A stretch of 64,000 nucleotides of DNA from Vicingaceae bacterium. GTDB taxonomy: Bacteria > Bacteroidota > Bacteroidia > Flavobacteriales_E > Vicingaceae. The notes beneath the pieces were generated by a model. That model did not search any database and was not told where the DNA came from. It saw only the letters and a list, made by a program, of their open reading frames with translations. Numbering within the stretch: position 1 is the first letter of the stretch; every line of letters begins with the position of its first letter. A program made the translations under genes and the position numbers. Positions 37,536-47,443 of the stretch are shown here, in pieces. The stretch lies in contig JAOKCF010000006.1 of assembly GCA_028245195.1 (NCBI GenBank), positions 39,191 to 103,190 of the forward strand. Direction: 5' to 3'.

Positions 37536-40229
37536 TTAGTTTGAATAATACCTCCTATTACCTTTTTTACGGTTCGGATTAGTTACTTTTTTACCAATTC
37601 TCTTTTCCAACATGAGCATGAAAAATTGAGCTCTTGTATTGTAGTTTGCTTCGTAAATGGTATTGATGTCGCCACTTCTTTGAACTCCGATATTTTCATT
37701 CAAAATGTCATTCGCAATTAAATTGATTGCCCAATTGTCGTCATTAAACGATTTTCTAAAGCTAGCACTGATCAAATGAAAATCTTGTTCACTTACGAAT
37801 CGAGTAGAAGCGAAGCGGTTGTATGAATAATCAACTTTGAAAAGCATTGTTTTTCCAATTTCATATTCCCCTTCACCAAACCAGCTATAATTACGAATGG
37901 TTTGATTAAAGTTACTATTGGCTTCATATTTTCTATCGTTGTAACTAATTGTTACACCCACTCTTACATTCCACTTTTCTTTTTTTAATCGCTCTAAACT
38001 TACTCTTGTAGAGTAGTTTGCTGAAAATACTTGAGTTTCTTCTGTGTTCAAGAAAACATCACTTCGGTCAAAATTTGCATTTGGATTGAAGCCAACTTTT
38101 ATTTTTAATTTTTTCATAGGCATATTAATCCCACCGTAGAAATTGGCCCCTTGGTAGAAACCGGAGTTTTGCGGTGTAATAACTGTCGTGAAATTTTCAT
38201 TTACAATTACTTGATTCAATATTCTATTGTTTGATACGGTCAATGAAGCTCCTGTATAAATATTCATTTGCTTCGCGGGGTCATAGGTCCAATAATTGAA
38301 ACTAACTTGATGGTTATAGGTAGGAACTAAATCTGGATTTCCTATAAATAGTCGGTTAGTATTCGTATTGTCAGGAATAGTTACCAATTGGTCTAAATTC
38401 GGCAAGTTTGTTCTTGTGGAATATCTAATACTAAGGCTTTGTGAGCCTTTTAGCCTGCGCCTGTATGACGCAAATGGGAGTACGTATTGAAAATTACGAT
38501 CAATATTTGTGACCTGAAGCTGTGTTTGGTTGAACGCAGAACCGAATGAGAAGTTACTTTTATTCTTGTTTCTTCTAAAGGTTAAGCTACCGCTGTTTTC
38601 AATCGCAACTCTTTCAAACGAGGAACTTAAACTATCATCAAAAATGGCTTCGCTTCCATTTTGACTGAGGTTAAAAAAATCTCTTTTAGGTTCCTGCCTT
38701 TCTTGCTCATTCGAATATCCAATAGTTGCTACCCAAAAACTATCCAACGGTTCTGTGTAACTAACTCCACCTCTCCATCTAGACTGTGTTTGATCATATT
38801 CTTGTCGCTGATTAATCGGAGTACCAAAAAGTTCATTGTTTATTTTCGTAGTGTTCTCTTGATTCAAGCCATAATGATTTAAGTATATATTTACATTTCT
38901 TCTATCTTTTTTAAATTTTCGCTTGTACGTTGCGCTGTTATAAGTACTTGACTTTTGTACTTCGTTATCGTTATTGTTCTGTGTAAAGTCGGTAGTTTCA
39001 TTACTTGGCGTAAAAACTGTTCGGTTTCTATTATCGTAACGCTCATGATTTAAAAATAGGTTCGACCAAAGATTAATTTTTGTCATGCTATCTGCTTGCC
39101 AATCTGCTTTTAAGTTAAATGAATGATTTAACTTGTCTTCGTTGTTATTGATTTCTTGATTCGTTTTAAAGGTTTGACTTCGAGCAAAATTTTCAGTGTT
39201 GACAGCTTTATCCAGTTCACCGTTATTTTGAGTAAGGTAATAGAAGCCTTGAACTTCAATTTTTTTACTAAACTCATGATTTGCATTTATACCCAAAGAC
39301 AATGCACTGTTGATTCCTTCGTTTCCTCCAATTCCTCGAATTAAATCTGTATTCCAATCGTTGCCTGGTGCAAATTCATTAAACTCTCTCCAAGAGAAAG
39401 GTTCCTCATTAATGTTGTTGGTATTTCCAATCACACTCATCTGAGTCTTTTTGTTAAATCGGTTATAATTTATTTTTCCTTTGTAGGTTTCTTCCGTTCC
39501 AACACCAGCCTTTACTCTTCCAAAAGAACCTTTCTTAAACTCTTCTTTTAGAGTAAGGTTAATAGTTTTTGTTTCTTCACCATCATCTACTCCAGTAAAT
39601 TCTGCTTCTTTAGATTTTTTATCGAGAACTTCTACTTTGTCTATTGCCTTTGCTTCTATGTTTTTAGTAGCCATTTTGGGGTCGTCTCCGAAAAACTCTT
39701 TTCCGTCCACCATTATTTTTTCGACTTTCTTACCATAAGCGGTAATATTTCCATCTTTGTCTACTTCAATACCTGGCATGCGTGAAAGTAATTTCTCGAC
39801 ATCTGAGTCTTCCGCTACTTTAAACGCTGTGGCATCGTATTCAATTGTATCTCCCTTCATCTTCATTGGAATTCGCTCAGCAGTTACTTGTACTTCGCCC
39901 AATTCTACGTTACTAACTTTCAGTACCGTATTTTTTAGAATAATTTTATTTTCTTTCCAATCTGTAACCAACGGATTGTATATTGTTTTGTAACCGACGA
40001 AGGAATACTGCAAAAGGTAATCTCCTGATGCTTGTAAATCAACTAGATACTTTCCTTGGTTATTAGAGAGTCCAAATGCTACGATAGCAGAATCACTTTT
40101 ACTTAGCAATACCACGGAAGCGAATGGCAGGCCTTCATTTTTTTCGTCTAGTAAATAGCCACTAATTGAAAACTGGGCTGATAAATTCCCAAAAAGAAAG
40201 ATTAAAGTAGTAGTGAGTATGTATCGCAT
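37536..40229 (-). CDS. Outer membrane beta-barrel protein with carboxypeptidase-like and plug domains
   Basis: 897 residues. An N-terminal signal peptide (cleavage near LSAQ) is followed by a carboxypeptidase-regulatory-like domain (about 23-110: ISGYLLDEKNEGLPFASV), a plug-like domain (about 120-235: TIEYDATAFKVAED, LLSRMPGIEVDKDG) and a very long barrel to a C-terminal YYSN. This is the OMP_b-brl_3 (TonB-dependent-receptor-like) group; no TonB box is clear. Substrate unknown. I start at the ATG at 40229, which overlaps the LOG stop (TAATG), rather than at an upstream in-frame codon that adds eight residues with no signal-peptide benefit. Confidence 0.85.
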   Translation of the reverse strand: MRYILTTTLIFLFGNLSAQFSISGYLLDEKNEGLPFASVVLLSKSDSAIVAFGLSNNQGKYLVDLQASGDYLLQYSFVGYKTIYNPLVTDWKENKIILKNTVLKVSNVELGEVQVTAERIPMKMKGDTIEYDATAFKVAEDSDVEKLLSRMPGIEVDKDGNITAYGKKVEKIMVDGKEFFGDDPKMATKNIEAKAIDKVEVLDKKSKEAEFTGVDDGEETKTINLTLKEEFKKGSFGRVKAGVGTEETYKGKINYNRFNKKTQMSVIGNTNNINEEPFSWREFNEFAPGNDWNTDLIRGIGGNEGINSALSLGINANHEFSKKIEVQGFYYLTQNNGELDKAVNTENFARSQTFKTNQEINNNEDKLNHSFNLKADWQADSMTKINLWSNLFLNHERYDNRNRTVFTPSNETTDFTQNNNDNEVQKSSTYNSATYKRKFKKDRRNVNIYLNHYGLNQENTTKINNELFGTPINQRQEYDQTQSRWRGGVSYTEPLDSFWVATIGYSNEQERQEPKRDFFNLSQNGSEAIFDDSLSSSFERVAIENSGSLTFRRNKNKSNFSFGSAFNQTQLQVTNIDRNFQYVLPFASYRRRLKGSQSLSIRYSTRTNLPNLDQLVTIPDNTNTNRLFIGNPDLVPTYNHQVSFNYWTYDPAKQMNIYTGASLTVSNNRILNQVIVNENFTTVITPQNSGFYQGANFYGGINMPMKKLKIKVGFNPNANFDRSDVFLNTEETQVFSANYSTRVSLERLKKEKWNVRVGVTISYNDRKYEANSNFNQTIRNYSWFGEGEYEIGKTMLFKVDYSYNRFASTRFVSEQDFHLISASFRKSFNDDNWAINLIANDILNENIGVQRSGDINTIYEANYNTRAQFFMLMLEKRIGKKVTNPNRKKGNRRYYSN

Positions 40230-40810
40230 TAGGTAGTCTTTTCTGTTAGCCACCTTTCCAGTTTTGGTGGCGTGTATTTTTTCATTTTTTCTATTAAAAT
40301 GTCTATGTTATTTTCGATTACAAGGGTGTCAAAATGTTCTTTTTTAAGCAGTCCTTCTTTAACCATGTGCTCCATTTGAGCCACTAAGTGATTATAATAA
40401 CCGTTAACATTTAGAATTGCAGTTGGATTGAGGTGAAGGCCTAATTGGCCCCATGTAGCCATTTCGAATAATTCTTCAAACGTTCCAAACCCTCCGGGAA
40501 TAGTTATATTTCCATCACTCAATTGGTTCATTTTAAGCTTCCTTTCATGCATCGAGTCAACCATAATTAATTCAGTTAAATCGAAGGCTGCTATTTCTCT
40601 TTTGTTTAGAAACTGAGGAAGTACTCCGATTACTTCACCACCTTGTGACAAGGAGCCTTTTGCAACAGCTCCCATGCAACCGACAGAAGCACCACCGTAA
40701 ACTAATCCAATGTTGTGTTTAGCTAAAGCAGCACCTACCTCAAAAGCTTTCTCCATGTAAATGGGATCCTTACCTTCAGCAGATGCGCAAAAAACAGATA
40801 AGCGTTTCAT
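40229..40810 (-). CDS. LOG-family nucleoside-phosphate hydrolase
   Basis: 193 residues of the Lonely-guy/TIGR00730 Rossmann family. The signature PGGFGTFEELFE is intact, as is the N-terminal VFCASAEG block. Family members hydrolyse cytokinin riboside monophosphates or nucleotides such as AMP to base and ribose 5-phosphate. It is directly upstream of, and overlaps by one base, the outer membrane barrel gene, so they are co-expressed; the link is not explained. Confidence 0.93.
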   Translation of the reverse strand: MKRLSVFCASAEGKDPIYMEKAFEVGAALAKHNIGLVYGGASVGCMGAVAKGSLSQGGEVIGVLPQFLNKREIAAFDLTELIMVDSMHERKLKMNQLSDGNITIPGGFGTFEELFEMATWGQLGLHLNPTAILNVNGYYNHLVAQMEHMVKEGLLKKEHFDTLVIENNIDILIEKMKKYTPPKLERWLTEKTT

Positions 40811-41064
40811 AATTGATATTTAGGTGCGAAAATATGTTTTTCCTTGCAGCTATTCGGATTCTTAACCTCTATTAACTTTTTAGACGAGTTAATAAGTATA
40901 CCAATGGCACCTTGTCGTCAAAGAGTTTTATTCAAAATTTACCTGGTTCAAAATCAACCATTTTTGAAATGAAATTGTATGGAGCATAGTCGTATTCTTT
41001 AAATGATTCTATCATTACATTTGCTCCTTTGAGTGCTCGACAAGTAGTTATGCTTTTATATCCA
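40811..41064 (-). other. Intergenic remnant after the broken GT-C/TPR gene
   Basis: No intact gene. A minus-strand frame from about 41109 to 40932 reads KCTFYKQKDFKIDGYKSITT and FKEYDYAPYNFISKMVDFEP before a TGA. It is a different frame from the end of the TPR gene and may be the remnant of another small gene. Unassigned. Confidence 0.3.
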
Positions 41065-42878
41065 TCAATTTTGAAGTCTTTTTGCTTGTAGAAAGTACAC
41101 TTGAGCATCTGCTGCTCTGCCCATATTTTGATAAGTCATTCCAACCATTTTATAATAATTGGGTTCATTAGGGTTTAAAGTAATTGCTTTTTTGAAATAG
41201 CGTATAGCTCCTTCAAAATCACCTAAAGTACCTAGAGCAGATGCGTAGTTAGCCAGTCCGTCAATGTGATTAGGATTATTTGTAGCGTTCGTTCGTAACT
41301 ACTTTTAGCTTGTTGATAACGTTGAGTATTGAAATACAAACTTCCAAGGTTAGAATATGCAGTGGCATTCGAAGGGTTTAATTGTGTTGCTTTCAAATAG
41401 TTTTTTTCTGCACTCTTAAAGTCATTCATTCTAAAATAAGCTAATCCAACGTCAGCGTATGCTTCTGAATAGTTGGGATGTATAGCTATTGCTTTTTCAA
41501 AAGCTATGACTGCTTTTTGTAAATAGCGAATCTTTTCGTTTTGTGTTTTCGCTGATAATGCTTGGGTTTTCATCACCGCTAGTCCGTGGTGGTATTGACA
41601 GCGAGCGCTATTGCTGCAATTTTCAACATCAGTGCTGTATATCGTAAAATTATCTTTCCAATCTTTATTTCGATTAACGGTTTTAAAAGCGTACAAGGCC
41701 AATATAACTGTGCTAATTAAAATGAATTTTGATTGGTTTTTAAGAGTATATGGAGCTGAACTTTTACTGAATAATCGAATTAGGAAATAAGCACAGCAGA
41801 TGGAAAAACCGAGTGACGGAATAAACAATAAGCGCTCTCCAAAGACCGTTCCAATCGTTAAGAACAAGTTGGAGTAAAGCGAAAAATTAACAAGAAAGAA
41901 TAAAATGCCAAAGGCCAGAATTTTATTCGTTTTCCAACACTTAATGACAAGAAAAATTAGGCCGGCATAAAGTAACAAACTAATCCAAGAAAAAGGGTTC
42001 GCAAGTCCATTCAGTTCAATTTGACTCATGCTATAATCATTCATTAATGGATGTGGAATTACAAGTTTGTAGATGTACAGACCCATTATTTTTAAGGCAG
42101 TGGATAGCTTGACAATGAAGTTGGGAGCTGTAACTAACACATTGTCTAGACCTGCAATCTCCGAATTGTTATATTCACCTATCACTTTAGTGCGTGCAAT
42201 AATGTAAACGACAGTTGGTATCAGGTATAGGGAACTTAATTTGATTGCTCTTTTCCAGGGTAAACCTAGAAGTAAAACAAGCATAAGAGGAATAGTTAGA
42301 ACTAAGGTCAAGGTGCTTTCTTTTGCGAAGAACGAAATACCTATTAAGACAATACTTAGTATAAAATACCGATTTTTTTGATTGAACAAATATTTTATAA
42401 GTAGGAGGTAGGCTCCAATACAAAGATTAAAGACTATCAAATCATCAGCACTCTTTATGTTTGCCACTACCTCAGTATGAATGGGGTGTGCAATAAAAAG
42501 TAAAGAAGTTAAGAATGCAAGTAGCCAGTTGGATTGGCCAAATAATTGAATAAGCAAACTAAAAATAAGTATAGATAAAATCCCATATAGTAAAATGTTA
42601 ACTAGATGAGCTAATTGAGGCTAGTCAGGCTCTAATTCCCACTGAAGAGCAAAAAGAGTTAAACTTAACGGTCGAAAGATAGTAGCTTGTTGATATCCAA
42701 TGCCATAGTGGTAGTGAGTTTCCCAGATTGTTGGTATACCTTCCAACCCTTTTTTAACAACAAAATTATCTTTGATGGCAATGTAGTCGTCAAGAACATA
42801 TTCATGTTGTAGAGTGTTAGAGTACAAAAACAAACAAAAAGTAAAAAGTACAAAGATTGAGAGTTTATTAGCCTTCAT
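41065..42878 (-). pseudogene. GT-C-fold membrane glycosyltransferase with TPR tail (TMTC-like), broken
   Basis: Read from the ATG at 42878 (MKANKLSIFVLFTFC), the N-terminal part has the luminal acidic motif LDDYIAI and RPLSL typical of PMT/TMTC-like GT-C glycosyltransferases, then TAG at 42621-42623, immediately followed in the same frame by PQLAHLVNILLYG and many membrane segments. TPR repeats follow from about 41600 (YSEAYADVGLAYFRMNDF, ATAYSNLGSLYFNT). Near 41280 the frame shifts once; TPR sequence continues in the other frame (LANYASALGTLGDFEGAIRY) to a stop at 41065. Two lesions in one gene make it dead. Corrected length would be about 600 residues. Confidence 0.8.
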
Positions 42879-42947
42879 GAGTGCAATTATAACCAATGTA
42901 CTGTTGAAACATCATTAAAATGAGGTAATATTTTAGCTCTTTGTTCG

Positions 42948-42955
42948 TAAATTTG
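42948..42955 (+). promoter_or_regulatory. Candidate -7 element before the second desaturase
   Basis: TAAATTTG, a perfect TAnnTTTG match, 17 bases before the ATG at 42972. The -33 TTG is not clear. Confidence 0.35.
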
Positions 42956-42971
42956 CACCTTAATTACAATT

Positions 42972-44066
42972 ATGGAAAAAGTAAAACCTATTCGATTTGT
43001 AAATCCAACCCAATCTGAATTTGTTAAAACTCTTAGAAAAAGAGTAGACAATTATTTCAAGGAAAAAAATATTCCTAAAACTGGAGGTATAAAATTCAAA
43101 ATTAAAGCAGTTGTTATGTTAGCAATGTACACGGCTCCTTATTTTGTTCTTCTTTCTGGTGCGGTTACAAGTAGTTTAATTCAATGGGGCTTATGTGTTT
43201 TGATGGGTCTAGGCATGGCAGGAATTGGTCTGAGTGTTATGCACGATGCGAATCATGGAAGTGCTTCACGCAAGAAATGGTTAAATAAGTTTTTGGGATT
43301 TTCTATCAACTTTTTAGGTGGGAATATCAATAACTGGAAAGCTCAGCACAATATCATGCATCATTCATTTACCAATATTGAAGGTCATGATGAAGATCTA
43401 AATGCTGGTCCTGTATTGCGTTTTTCTCCTAAATCGAGAAAACTTAAAATGCACAAGTACCAGCACATTTATGCTTGGTTTTTATACAGTTTAATGACTC
43501 TCTCTTGGACTTTCCAGAAAGATTTTGGTGATATTCTGAGATATGAAAAAATGGGACTTTTAAAGCAACTTAAAACTACTTTGAGGAAAGAAATGATATT
43601 AATTATAGTTACTAGAGTTATTTACTTTATATATATGTTAGTAATTCCTTTTTTATTGATGGACGCAGTATGGTGGCAACTAATTATTGGATTTTTGACA
43701 GTACACTTCGCAGCAGGCTTTACACTAGCATCAATTTTCCAATTAGCACACGTAATGGAAGAGTTAGAATATCCTATTCCTACTGAAGGAAGTATTTTAA
43801 ATCAATGGGCAGTTCACCAAATGAATACTACGTTAAACTTTGCAGGTAAGGATAAGCTACTCTCATGGTATGTTGGAGGTTTAAATTACCAGGTTGAGCA
43901 TCATTTGTTTCCAAACATTAGCCACGTGCATTATTCTAAAATTGCACCTATAGTTGAAAAAACAGCAAAAGAATTTAATGTTCCTTATCACAATGTTCTT
44001 TCTTTTAGATCGGCATTGGCTCAGCACGGAAGGATGCTGTATAAATTAGGACACCAAGAAGTTTAA
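42972..44066 (+). CDS. Fatty acid desaturase (linoleoyl-CoA/delta-6-type, front-end family)
   Basis: 364 residues with several hydrophobic segments. Histidine boxes HDANHG (residue about 92), HNIMHH (about 127) and QVEHHLF (about 305) are in the order of the front-end desaturase family; no cytochrome b5 domain is fused. It differs from the desaturase at 28970 (delta-9-like HRYAAH box) in class and length. It acts in the membrane on acyl chains, using diiron and an external electron donor. Terminator at 44081-44114. Confidence 0.88.
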   Translation: MEKVKPIRFVNPTQSEFVKTLRKRVDNYFKEKNIPKTGGIKFKIKAVVMLAMYTAPYFVLLSGAVTSSLIQWGLCVLMGLGMAGIGLSVMHDANHGSASRKKWLNKFLGFSINFLGGNINNWKAQHNIMHHSFTNIEGHDEDLNAGPVLRFSPKSRKLKMHKYQHIYAWFLYSLMTLSWTFQKDFGDILRYEKMGLLKQLKTTLRKEMILIIVTRVIYFIYMLVIPFLLMDAVWWQLIIGFLTVHFAAGFTLASIFQLAHVMEELEYPIPTEGSILNQWAVHQMNTTLNFAGKDKLLSWYVGGLNYQVEHHLFPNISHVHYSKIAPIVEKTAKEFNVPYHNVLSFRSALAQHGRMLYKLGHQEV

Positions 44067-44080
44067 AAACTCTCTCTTTC

Positions 44081-44114
44081 AAAAAAGGCGAAAACATTAG
44101 TTTTCGCCTTTTTT
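44081..44114 (+). terminator. Intrinsic terminator after the second desaturase
   Basis: Arms of 15 bases (AAAAAAGGCGAAAAC at 44081-44095 and its complement ending at 44114), loop ATTA, with the T-run in the right arm. The arms are perfect. Confidence 0.85.
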
Positions 44115-44207
44115 ATTGAATTAAATTTAGATTGTGCTTATTAAATTAGTACTGACAAATGTTAAATGAACAAATGAAGACAAGGTAATTACTATCGACT
44201 TTATAAA

Positions 44208-46457
44208 TTAATTTGTTGGCCGTAATTCTATTTCTATCTTTCGCATATTATTTTTCGGGTCATTAGTAATTAACAGTATTTCAATTGTTTTCGGACCATC
44301 AAAGTCAGTAGTAATGACTTCTACAACTATCCTTTCAGAACTATTTTTTGGAATGTATTTTACGGGATTTGTTCTTACAACCTTTTCATCGGCAATTATT
44401 TGATAAATTTTTAATGTATCATTTCCCGTATTTTTTAGCAAAAAACCTCTCTCAACTGTTGATCCTTTTCGGTAAATAGCTAAGAACTTATCCTTTGGGA
44501 TTTCTAATTTGGGTTGTTCAGTTTTATTCAGTTGAGAGTTACTTGAACTTCTTAAGGCAATGATTTCAATTTTTCGTTCAATAGCTGCCTCGGTGCTATA
44601 GACCGCTGCAAGTTTATTGTCTTCTTCCTGCACTTTTGAAACGGCATAATCGCCCAACGGAAGTTTTCTTATCATTAACATTCTTGAATTTAAGTATTGA
44701 TTTATCGCTCCATTTTCAGTGAATTTTAAAAAGTTAATGAGACTTTCAATTCTTCTGGAAGCCAGTTTAAAATTATAGTCGGAAGTTGATAATGAACTCG
44801 CATAGCCACGAACAGCCAATTCTATCTGATTGCCTTTTTCAAGTTCCTTTAATAATAGGGGGGTAATTTCTTCTAATTGTTCTTGACCAAATGCTACATT
44901 GTCTTCAAAAAATTGATTTAATGCAGACCTTTCTTTTTGTTGTTTAGATAAGGCTAAAGTTTTAATATACTTTTTTTCATATTCATCTTGTAATTCAATG
45001 TACTGCTCTGCAAGATCAATGAAATTACTATTGGTACTGGTATCGCTAGAGCTTGCTTTTGGTCTGTCGTTATGGAAGTACAACGATAATGGAAGGTACT
45101 TATTTAACTCCTCCTCATTTATCTTCGTTTTTACTATGTTAAGTTTATCTTCCTCGTTCATCAGTTTACGCTCATACTTCAGCTTAAACAGATCATTACA
45201 GCAATTTACCTCACTGACTATGTTGCCTTCGGTTCGATTTGAGCTTAGAATAGCCATTTCTTCATGAGGGAAAAAATAATAGTCGTGGTAACTACTATTG
45301 ATTGGCCTGCCTAAGTTTTGTGGAGTTTTGAATTTTATACCCTGCTTTTCACTTTTAAAAATATCATAGCCACCAAAGCCAAGGTGCCAATTAGAACTAA
45401 AAAACAGTTGATGACTCTTTACATCAAAGAAAGGGGTTATTTCATGATCCGGAGAATTAACGGAGTTCCCAACATTGACTGGTTGCCCAAAACCGAATCC
45501 TTCTTTCTTTGACCTCCAAATATCAAATCCTCCAAACCCTAAATCGCGATCTGAGACAAAATATAGAATTGTGTCATTTTGCTCGACTACTGCGTGGGGT
45601 TGGGTGTTGTTACTCACTGTGTTGTTGATATTTTTATTTAGTTTTTTAACTTGTAAGATTATATTACCTTTTACTTTTCCTCTGTAAATCTCACAGTTAA
45701 AACTTGTATCGCAAGCTGTAAAAAAGAGAATAGATCCAATAAAGCTAGGATTTGAAATGTGCTTATTTCTAAACGTTCCTGCGTCGCGATTATTAAACTG
45801 CAGTGTTTCTTTCTTATTAGCTGTATGAGTGTAGTAAATCTTAGAAAAATAGTCTTTATCTAAAATTACGTTTCCAGGCCCCATACTATCTCCTACAAGA
45901 GCGGAATAGTAGATATTTCCTGCATAAACTTGTGCACCGAATTCAGAAAAGGGAGTGTTAATTTGGTCACCAAGAGAATTAAGTGCTTTGTTATTTTCTG
46001 CTTGTTTGTTGGCCCAGTTATTGGCTTCTTTACTTATGCTAACTCTTTTATACATGAACCCTTTTCGATCTTTACGATAAGGAACTAAGGCATAATTGTA
46101 AAATTTTCGAGCATTGCGATAATCTCCGGCTAAACGGTATGACTCAGCTAACAGGTACCCTAATTCTTTTTTGGTTTTTTTATCATCTAGAGCTCGAGCT
46201 TTTTTCAAGTAGATACTTGCTTCTTTTGGATTGTTTACCGCCAATAATGTTTTGCCATACCCAAATAGTACTTCTAAATTGATGGAATCTATTTTCATGG
46301 CTCTTTCATAATCATACAAGGCACCAAAATAGTCTTCTTTATCATACCTTTTCTTGGCTGCTTCTGCAGTTGCGTCTGCTGCCTGACCAAAGCTAAATCC
46401 AAAGCTTAAGCAGAGCAAAACAAGAAAAAAATGTGCTTTTACATAAAATTTGGACAT
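44208..46457 (-). CDS. TPR/PD40/OmpA-like protein with C-terminal DUF1573-type domain
   Basis: 749 residues with a signal peptide (about 1-24). Order: TPR-like helices (about 30-140), PD40-type repeats (about 150-430: FVSDRDLGFGGFDIWRS, FSSNWHLGFGGYDIFKS), an OmpA-like region (about 540-625: GYASSLSTSDYNF, SRRIESL) and a C-terminal beta domain (about 650-749) in the DUF1573/HYDIN-like style with NTGNDTLKI. The OmpA-like region lacks the usual Asp (TD is AS here) but keeps the RR pair, so classic peptidoglycan binding is doubtful. It begins inside the PorP/SprF gene (19-base overlap). Confidence 0.82.
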   Translation of the reverse strand: MSKFYVKAHFFLVLLCLSFGFSFGQAADATAEAAKKRYDKEDYFGALYDYERAMKIDSINLEVLFGYGKTLLAVNNPKEASIYLKKARALDDKKTKKELGYLLAESYRLAGDYRNARKFYNYALVPYRKDRKGFMYKRVSISKEANNWANKQAENNKALNSLGDQINTPFSEFGAQVYAGNIYYSALVGDSMGPGNVILDKDYFSKIYYTHTANKKETLQFNNRDAGTFRNKHISNPSFIGSILFFTACDTSFNCEIYRGKVKGNIILQVKKLNKNINNTVSNNTQPHAVVEQNDTILYFVSDRDLGFGGFDIWRSKKEGFGFGQPVNVGNSVNSPDHEITPFFDVKSHQLFFSSNWHLGFGGYDIFKSEKQGIKFKTPQNLGRPINSSYHDYYFFPHEEMAILSSNRTEGNIVSEVNCCNDLFKLKYERKLMNEEDKLNIVKTKINEEELNKYLPLSLYFHNDRPKASSSDTSTNSNFIDLAEQYIELQDEYEKKYIKTLALSKQQKERSALNQFFEDNVAFGQEQLEEITPLLLKELEKGNQIELAVRGYASSLSTSDYNFKLASRRIESLINFLKFTENGAINQYLNSRMLMIRKLPLGDYAVSKVQEEDNKLAAVYSTEAAIERKIEIIALRSSSNSQLNKTEQPKLEIPKDKFLAIYRKGSTVERGFLLKNTGNDTLKIYQIIADEKVVRTNPVKYIPKNSSERIVVEVITTDFDGPKTIEILLITNDPKNNMRKIEIELRPTN

Positions 46458-47443
46458 ATTTTGTATCGTCTAAGATTAGGAACGTATTTTTTGAAAATGT
46501 AGGTAAGAGAAATTTCTGCACCTCCTCGTCGATTAGAGGCCGTTCGTAGTTCAGAATAGTTTACATCATAGCTTAAACCTAAGTTCCAATTTTCGTAATC
46601 TATGCTTGTAGTGAAAATAAACGCATCTCCATCCCTTAGGAAGAATCCACCATACAGGTCGCTAAATACACTCTGGCCCTCAAAGTGATATTGTAATTCT
46701 GATCCAATAACCAATTCTTGATACTTGTCTTGTCGGCTCCATAAAAGAGAGGGAAGTAGATTTAGCTTTTCGGTTAGTTGAAATTTTGATGAGACATAAA
46801 TACTAGTTCGAATATCAAGATTAGCAGCTTCATTAGCAAAACTTAAATTGGGGTTATTAAGGTTGAATACGGATAGACCAATTTCAATTTTGTCGGTTGA
46901 AGAAAGGCGGTGCTGTAGCTCCAAACCTATTCCTAAATTTAAGTGTGTTAAGTTGTTTCGATCAAAATCTTCGCCGTTAGATAGATTTGGATCAAAAACT
47001 CTACCAGTATATTGGTTGTCGTATGTGAATTTGTTAAAATTTACTGTTCGAGTTGAAAAACCGAGCATTAGCCCTGTTTTAATAATCCATGTTGAATCAC
47101 GATCGATTTTTATGTGATAGCCTATATTACTATTGACAGTTGCGCTTTTAAGACTGCCCACACCTGCTTCGTCGTTAATAAATACTATACCTAACTTTAA
47201 GTTTGGTAGTTGTATAATCGGGCGGCTAGCGTCAATTCCTGCTGAAAACGTTTGGTATGGTTCAGAAATCGATGCCCACTGATTTCTAAAATTACCATTA
47301 AAGCGATATTCTCCATTAAAACTACCGGTGAGTGCAGGATTTAAATTTAGAAACGAACTGTTGAATTGAGAGAAATGAATGTCTTGTCCAAAGAGGTTAC
47401 AAGATAAAAACACCAAAAGTATATATGAAACGAACTTCCGCAT
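46439..47443 (-). CDS. PorP/SprF-family T9SS membrane protein
   Basis: 334 residues with a signal peptide (cleavage near NLFGQ, about 19). The opening DIHFSQFNSSFLNLNPALTG and FRNQWASISEPYQTFS are the family signature; it ends in EISLTYIF, a barrel strand, and a short tail. It begins at the last base of the SBBP cargo gene (TAATG overlap) and itself overlaps the next gene by 19 bases, so cargo, carrier and anchor are one operon. It is a partner for the SBBP-type cargo. Confidence 0.92.
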   Translation of the reverse strand: MRKFVSYILLVFLSCNLFGQDIHFSQFNSSFLNLNPALTGSFNGEYRFNGNFRNQWASISEPYQTFSAGIDASRPIIQLPNLKLGIVFINDEAGVGSLKSATVNSNIGYHIKIDRDSTWIIKTGLMLGFSTRTVNFNKFTYDNQYTGRVFDPNLSNGEDFDRNNLTHLNLGIGLELQHRLSSTDKIEIGLSVFNLNNPNLSFANEAANLDIRTSIYVSSKFQLTEKLNLLPSLLWSRQDKYQELVIGSELQYHFEGQSVFSDLYGGFFLRDGDAFIFTTSIDYENWNLGLSYDVNYSELRTASNRRGGAEISLTYIFKKYVPNLRRYKICPNFM

